Of a stretch of DNA of 64,000 nucleotides, positions 62,083-64,000 are shown in pieces (position 1 is the stretch's first letter; every line of letters starts with the position of its first letter). Origin of the DNA: Nocardia brasiliensis (lineage in GTDB: Bacteria > Actinomycetota > Actinomycetes > Mycobacteriales > Mycobacteriaceae); NCBI RefSeq assembly GCF_011801125.1, contig NZ_CP046171.1:1922001-1986000 (forward strand), given 5' to 3'. The notes under the pieces were generated by a model that saw nothing but the letters and a program-made list of their open reading frames with translations, was not told the DNA's origin and made no database searches. Both the position numbers and the translations under genes were made by a program.

Positions 62083-63252
62083 ATGAAGCATCGCATTGTC
62101 GTCCTCGGAGCCGGATACGCCGGAGCCAACACCGCGAGCCGCCTCGCCAAGCGGCTGCACGGTGACGATGTCGAGATCACCGTGGTCAACGCCGACACCG
62201 AATTCGTCGAGCGGATCCGCTTGCACCAGCTGGCGAGCGGACAGGACCTGCCGTCGCGTCCGCTGCGGGAGCTCTTCGCGGGCACCGGCATCCAGGTGCG
62301 TACCGCCCGGGTCACCGCGGTGGACGTCGACCGCAAGTCCGTCGCCCTCGACGGCGGGGACGCTCTCGCCTACGACACCCTCGTCTACGCGCTCGGCAGC
62401 ACCGCCACCGACCACGGCGTCCCCGGGGTCGCCGAGCACGCCTACAACATCGCGGGGAAACAGGCCGCGTCGCGGCTGCGGGATCGGCTGCGCGCGTTGC
62501 CGGCCGGCGCGTCCGTGCTGATCGTGGGCGGCGGCCTGACCGGTATCGAGGCGGCCACCGAGATCGCCGAGGCGTATCCGGACCTGGCCGTCGCGATCGC
62601 CGCCCGCGGCGGTGTCGGCGACTGGCTCAGCGAGAAGGCGCAACGGCATCTGCGCCGCGTGTTCGACCGGTTCGGCATCACCGTGCACGAGCACGCCGAC
62701 GTCGCGCGCGTCGAAGCGAACACCGTGGTCACCGCAGCCGGGGAGATTCCGGCCGAGGTGACCGTGTGGACCGCCGGTTTCACCGTGCACCCGATCGCGG
62801 CCGCCACCACCCTCGAGGTCTCCGACACCGGACGGATCGTCGTGGACGCCGGTATGCGCTCGGTCTCACACCCCGACGTCTACGCGGTCGGTGACGCCGC
62901 GCTGGCCATCGGTGTCGGCGGCAAACCGCTGCGGATGGCTTGCGCCACAGCGACTCCCATGGCCTGGCTGGCCGCCGACGTCCTCGCCGCGCGGCTGACC
63001 GGACGCAAGGTGCCCGAGGCCCCGATCGGCTACGCCCTGCAATGCGTCAGCCTCGGTCGGCACGACGGGCTCGTCCAGCGGGTGACGCCCGCCGACGAGG
63101 TCACCTCCACCGTCTTCACCGGCTGGGTCGGCGCCCGCATCAAGGAGATGATCTGCGCGAGCACCACCTGGGGTATCGCACACCCGACCATGATGCTGCC
63201 GAGCCGTCGCCGCCACGTCGTCACCGGCACGGATCAGCTCAACGCCGCGTGA
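62083..63252 (+). CDS. FAD/NAD(P)-dependent oxidoreductase (NDH-2/AIF-like), ECF41 partner
   Basis: A 389-residue flavoprotein. FAD motif HRIVVLGAGYAGANTASRLA at the N-terminus, NAD(P) motif VLIVGGGLTGIEAATEIAEA near 145, and second FAD contact VYAVGDAALAIG near 267. No C-terminal membrane anchor is clear, so it may be soluble. ECF41 sigma factors are usually followed by carboxymuconolactone decarboxylases, oxidoreductases or epimerases; this is the oxidoreductase version. Physiological substrate unknown. AGGAG lies upstream of ATG 62083. Confidence 0.88.
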   Translation: MKHRIVVLGAGYAGANTASRLAKRLHGDDVEITVVNADTEFVERIRLHQLASGQDLPSRPLRELFAGTGIQVRTARVTAVDVDRKSVALDGGDALAYDTLVYALGSTATDHGVPGVAEHAYNIAGKQAASRLRDRLRALPAGASVLIVGGGLTGIEAATEIAEAYPDLAVAIAARGGVGDWLSEKAQRHLRRVFDRFGITVHEHADVARVEANTVVTAAGEIPAEVTVWTAGFTVHPIAAATTLEVSDTGRIVVDAGMRSVSHPDVYAVGDAALAIGVGGKPLRMACATATPMAWLAADVLAARLTGRKVPEAPIGYALQCVSLGRHDGLVQRVTPADEVTSTVFTGWVGARIKEMICASTTWGIAHPTMMLPSRRRHVVTGTDQLNAA

Positions 63253-63362
63253 TGCCAGACCTGTTGGCAGAGTGGATCTCCGGACGCCACGCGCCGACGA
63301 ACTCTCGTCGGCGCGCGGCGGCCTTCGCCGCGTCACAGTGCGGCTCTGATCGATCGGGGTCC

Positions 63363-64000
63363 TCAGGTGACCGGGGCGAGGGCGGCTAGGGCTGCTGGGG
63401 TGGCTGCGGCGCGGTCGGTGCGGACCAGACCGATACGGGTGCGGCGGTCGAGCAGGTCGTCCGGGGTCAGGGCGGCCTCGTGGGTTACCGCGAAGGCGAA
63501 TTCCGCCGCGGTGACGTCGATTCCGGGTGCGACCGGTTCGGCCAGTGCCGGGTCGGATTGTGCGGTGGCGAGAATGGCGGCGGCCTCGCTGCCGTAACGG
63601 TCGATCAGCGTGGACGGTGCGTGGATACGATCGCGTGCCGCACCGGATACCGCGCCTACCAACGGAAGTCGCCGGGTGCGGCAGGGACCGGCGGACAACC
63701 CGGCGCGGGTCACCGCGGCGTCGACGGCGTCCTGCGCCATGCGGCGATAGGTGGTCAGCTTGCCGCCGACGATGGTGATGACACCGGTCGGCGAGGTCAG
63801 CACCGCGTGCTTGCGCGAGATGTCGGCGGTGCTGTCGTCGGCGGTCTGCAACAGCGGCCGCAGGCCGGCGTAGCTGCCGCGAATATCGGCCCGGGTCAAC
63901 GGTTCCCGCAGCGCGGTGTTGATGGTGTCGAGCAGGAAGTCGATCTCGGCCTCGGTCGGCTCGGGCTCGTCGGGCACCGGGCCCGGCGCGTCCTCGTCGG
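63363..64000 (-). CDS. glpD: Aerobic glycerol-3-phosphate dehydrogenase, C-terminal part (start beyond window)
   Basis: The frame is open to the right edge. The visible part reads EAEIDFLLDTINTALREPLT, the FAD-domain end LRPLLQTADDSTADISRKHA and VITIVGGKLTTYRRMAQDAV, then the helical C-terminal domain EFAFAVTHEAALTPDDLLDR with RTRIGL. These are GlpD hallmarks. It oxidises glycerol-3-phosphate to DHAP, passing electrons to quinone. The last third of the enzyme is present, with a normal stop at 63363; it is about 110 bp from the convergent oxidoreductase gene. Confidence 0.93.
   Translation of the reverse strand, partial: DEDAPGPVPDEPEPTEAEIDFLLDTINTALREPLTRADIRGSYAGLRPLLQTADDSTADISRKHAVLTSPTGVITIVGGKLTTYRRMAQDAVDAAVTRAGLSAGPCRTRRLPLVGAVSGAARDRIHAPSTLIDRYGSEAAAILATAQSDPALAEPVAPGIDVTAAEFAFAVTHEAALTPDDLLDRRTRIGLVRTDRAAATPAALAALAPVT

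Overview
This is a GC-rich actinobacterial chromosome segment, most likely from Nocardia or a close mycolic-acid relative. The reasons are the codon bias, frequent GTG starts, a mycobacterial-type integration host factor (mihF), a mycothiol-type CPWC oxidoreductase, a KstR-type operator, and a backbone that I recall as resembling the M. tuberculosis Rv2457c-Rv2473 neighbourhood (clpX, clpP2, clpP1, tig, lipP-like esterase, nei2, rpiB, M48 protease, DsbA-like protein, pepN, HNH protein, glbO, aglA, two small conserved genes). The genus call is inference.

Layout. 1-5.7 kb: end of a cupin regulator, HNH protein, truncated haemoglobin, alpha-glucosidase, two overlapping small genes and an NmrA-like oxidoreductase. 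5.8-9.3 kb: pepN and purC. 9.3-12.7 kb: a four-gene minus-strand operon (FAD reductase, DGPF/YCII protein, ECF42-type sigma factor, NUDIX). 12.9-16.1 kb: DsbA-like protein, M48 protease, rpiB and nei2. 16.1-18.1 kb: a VapBC-type toxin-antitoxin pair followed by a frameshifted beta-propeller pseudogene. 18-20.1 kb: diguanylate cyclase, an empty stretch and two tRNAs (Gly-TCC, Pro-TGG). 20.2-25.4 kb: a small biosynthetic-looking cluster of a LuxR regulator, two adjacent KAS III-fold proteins (one with an intact triad, one without) and an SDR. 25.6-28.5 kb: tam methyltransferase, a convergently overlapping TetR gene and a serine esterase. 28.6-32.7 kb: the bacterial RNA-repair pair Pnkp-Hen1. 32.8-35.3 kb: phosphoketolase. 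35.4-41 kb: FKBP lipoprotein, tig, clpP1, clpP2 and clpX. 41-47.3 kb: STAS protein, an L7/L12-CTD-like protein, Lrp/LysE pair, two gene remnants, a membrane protein, a ketosteroid-isomerase-like gene under a KstR-type operator, and the osmC-metY pair. 47.5-52 kb: mihF, a membrane protein, and fdhD with a YdeP-type molybdoenzyme. 52-58 kb: a repetitive surface/signalling locus (proline-rich anchored protein, membrane protein, truncated Ser/Thr kinase, FHA protein with dipeptide microsatellites). 58.7-64 kb: NmrA protein and TetR regulator around a triple operator, GNAT, ECF41-type sigma factor with its oxidoreductase partner, and the 3' part of glpD.

Three parts stand out. The KAS III pair resembles the PqsB/PqsC arrangement, with one active subunit and one lacking the catalytic triad, and sits with a dehydrogenase and a LuxR regulator. 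The Pnkp-Hen1 cassette is a complete RNA 3'-end repair and protection module with overlapping genes. The 52-58 kb locus combines in-frame tandem repeats at three scales with a kinase that has lost its C-lobe. Several palindromic operators (ACGAA-N5-TTCGT three times, TnnAACnnGTTnnA, AGCGGTCCGCT, CGTACT-containing boxes) allow specific regulatory predictions.
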